Positions 16,232-16,447 of a stretch of 16,447 nucleotides of DNA are shown here, piece after piece. This stretch comes from Fibrobacterota bacterium (lineage in GTDB: Bacteria; Fibrobacterota; Chitinivibrionia; Chitinivibrionales; Chitinispirillaceae). Position 1 is the first letter of the stretch, and every line of letters starts with the position of its first letter. A model generated the notes under the pieces. It was given only the letters and a program-made list of their open reading frames with translations. It was not told the origin of the DNA and searched no databases. The translations under genes and the position numbers were made by a program. The DNA is taken from the NCBI GenBank assembly GCA_023412475.1, contig JAEYNR010000029.1, forward strand, positions 1 to 16,447, written 5' to 3'.

Positions 16232-16257
16232 AACCTGCCATGGACGGCAGGTTTTTT
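16232..16257 (+). terminator. Hairpin plus T-run in the leader of the operon
   Basis: AACCTGCC, loop ATGGAC and GGCAGGTT form a perfect 8-bp stem followed on the plus strand by a run of T to 16257, a good Rho-independent terminator for rightward transcription. No plus-strand gene ends here. On the minus strand it forms part of the 5' leader of the OLD gene, where it has no U tract and would not terminate. It is the inner part of the inverted end module also seen at 4888-4920. Confidence 0.65.
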
Positions 16258-16302
16258 GGCACGGGGGTCTTAATTCAATCTTCTTCATTGCCTTCATCTC
16301 TT

Positions 16303-16323
16303 CGGCGCGCTATTTCATACAAC
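16303..16323. repeat. Operon-end inverted repeat, right copy
   Basis: The plus strand reads CGGCGCGCTA, TT, TCATACAAC. The left copy at 4838-4858, read on the minus strand, is CGGCGCGCTA, CA, TCATACAAC: 19 of 21 identical. An additional TGGCACGGGGG occurs on the inner side of each (16257-16267 and the complement of 4878-4888). These matches flank the whole six-gene operon in inverted orientation. Confidence 0.85.
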
Positions 16324-16371
16324 GTGTGAGGCATTGCGCCGTGTACTCATGGCGTAATGCCTTTGTTGTAA
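16317..16371 (-). other. attC: attC-like palindrome upstream of the operon
   Basis: On the minus strand: TTACAAC (16365-16371), AA, AGGCATT, A, CGCC, a 10-base centre, GGCG, C, AATGCCT, CACAC, GTTGTAT (16317-16323). The 7-bp and 4-bp stems are perfect and separated by one mismatch, and the spacers are 2 and 5 nt, as in the site at 4771-4844. The R boxes pair with one mismatch and deviate from the strict consensus. Orientation is hard to prove in such a symmetric site; I favour minus from spacer lengths. Predicted cleavage is between G 16323 and T 16322. Beyond it, 16372-16447 holds no gene I can support. Confidence 0.55.
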
Positions 16372-16447
16372 GCTGTATGGGCGGAAATTTAGAACTTGCA
16401 TCATGTATTGTTGTAGCCTCTTTATAAATCTTTATATCCCAAATCTT

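Noticed and set aside
1..16447. CRISPR array, tRNA or rRNA genes
   Set aside because: No regularly spaced direct repeats and no tRNA-like cloverleaf or rRNA segments were seen on either strand.

Overview
The window looks like accessory, mobile DNA from a bacterial genome of moderate G+C. The organism cannot be named from the sequence. The coding style (strong AGGAGG-type ribosome binding sites, tightly packed operon, a signal-peptide gene) is generic bacterial. The attC-like palindromes point to a lineage, or an environmental genome, that carries integron cassettes. No integron integrase, tRNA, rRNA or housekeeping gene is present. All genes I accept read on the minus strand, so the window reads biologically from right to left.

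Region A (about 4771-16371) is the core: a six-gene defence operon bounded by attC-like palindromes. In transcription order it encodes an OLD-family ATPase/TOPRIM nuclease (14640-16217), the type I methylase HsdM (12599-14623), the specificity subunit HsdS (11382-12602), a short DUF262/GmrS-like protein (10071-11381), a long DUF262 plus DUF1524 GmrSD-like nuclease (8165-10078) and the type I restriction translocase HsdR (4930-8172). The gene junctions are a 16-bp gap, a 4-nt overlap, an abutting TGA-ATG and two 8-nt overlaps, so this is almost surely one transcript with translational coupling. HsdM, HsdS and HsdR form the classic restriction-modification machine. The DUF262 proteins resemble GmrSD/BrxU-type restriction enzymes and OLD is an independent anti-phage nuclease family. 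The operon therefore looks like a layered defence island built into a type I restriction locus.

The operon ends are the main surprise. Each has an inverted copy of the same module: a hairpin, TGGCACGGGGG, then a 21-base motif (19/21 identical between ends) running into a palindrome with the layout of an integron attC site. Joining the two predicted G/TT cleavage points would regenerate a complete, well-paired attC. The simplest reading is that the whole 11.5-kb operon is, or was, one very large gene cassette.

Region B (2479-4770) is the next stretch downstream, possibly the start of a neighbouring cassette. It has a hairpin with a T-rich tail, directly followed by a complete group II intron (about 2700-4741) with its reverse transcriptase/maturase, domain V, domain VI and a visible EBS-IBS pairing. 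After it comes the first 43 codons of a gene for an exported protein.

Region C (1-2478) is a complete IS66-family insertion sequence (tnpA, tnpB, tnpC, 21-bp terminal inverted repeats). It is inserted in that exported-protein gene, and its terminal bases supply the premature stop codon. The window begins exactly at its outer end.
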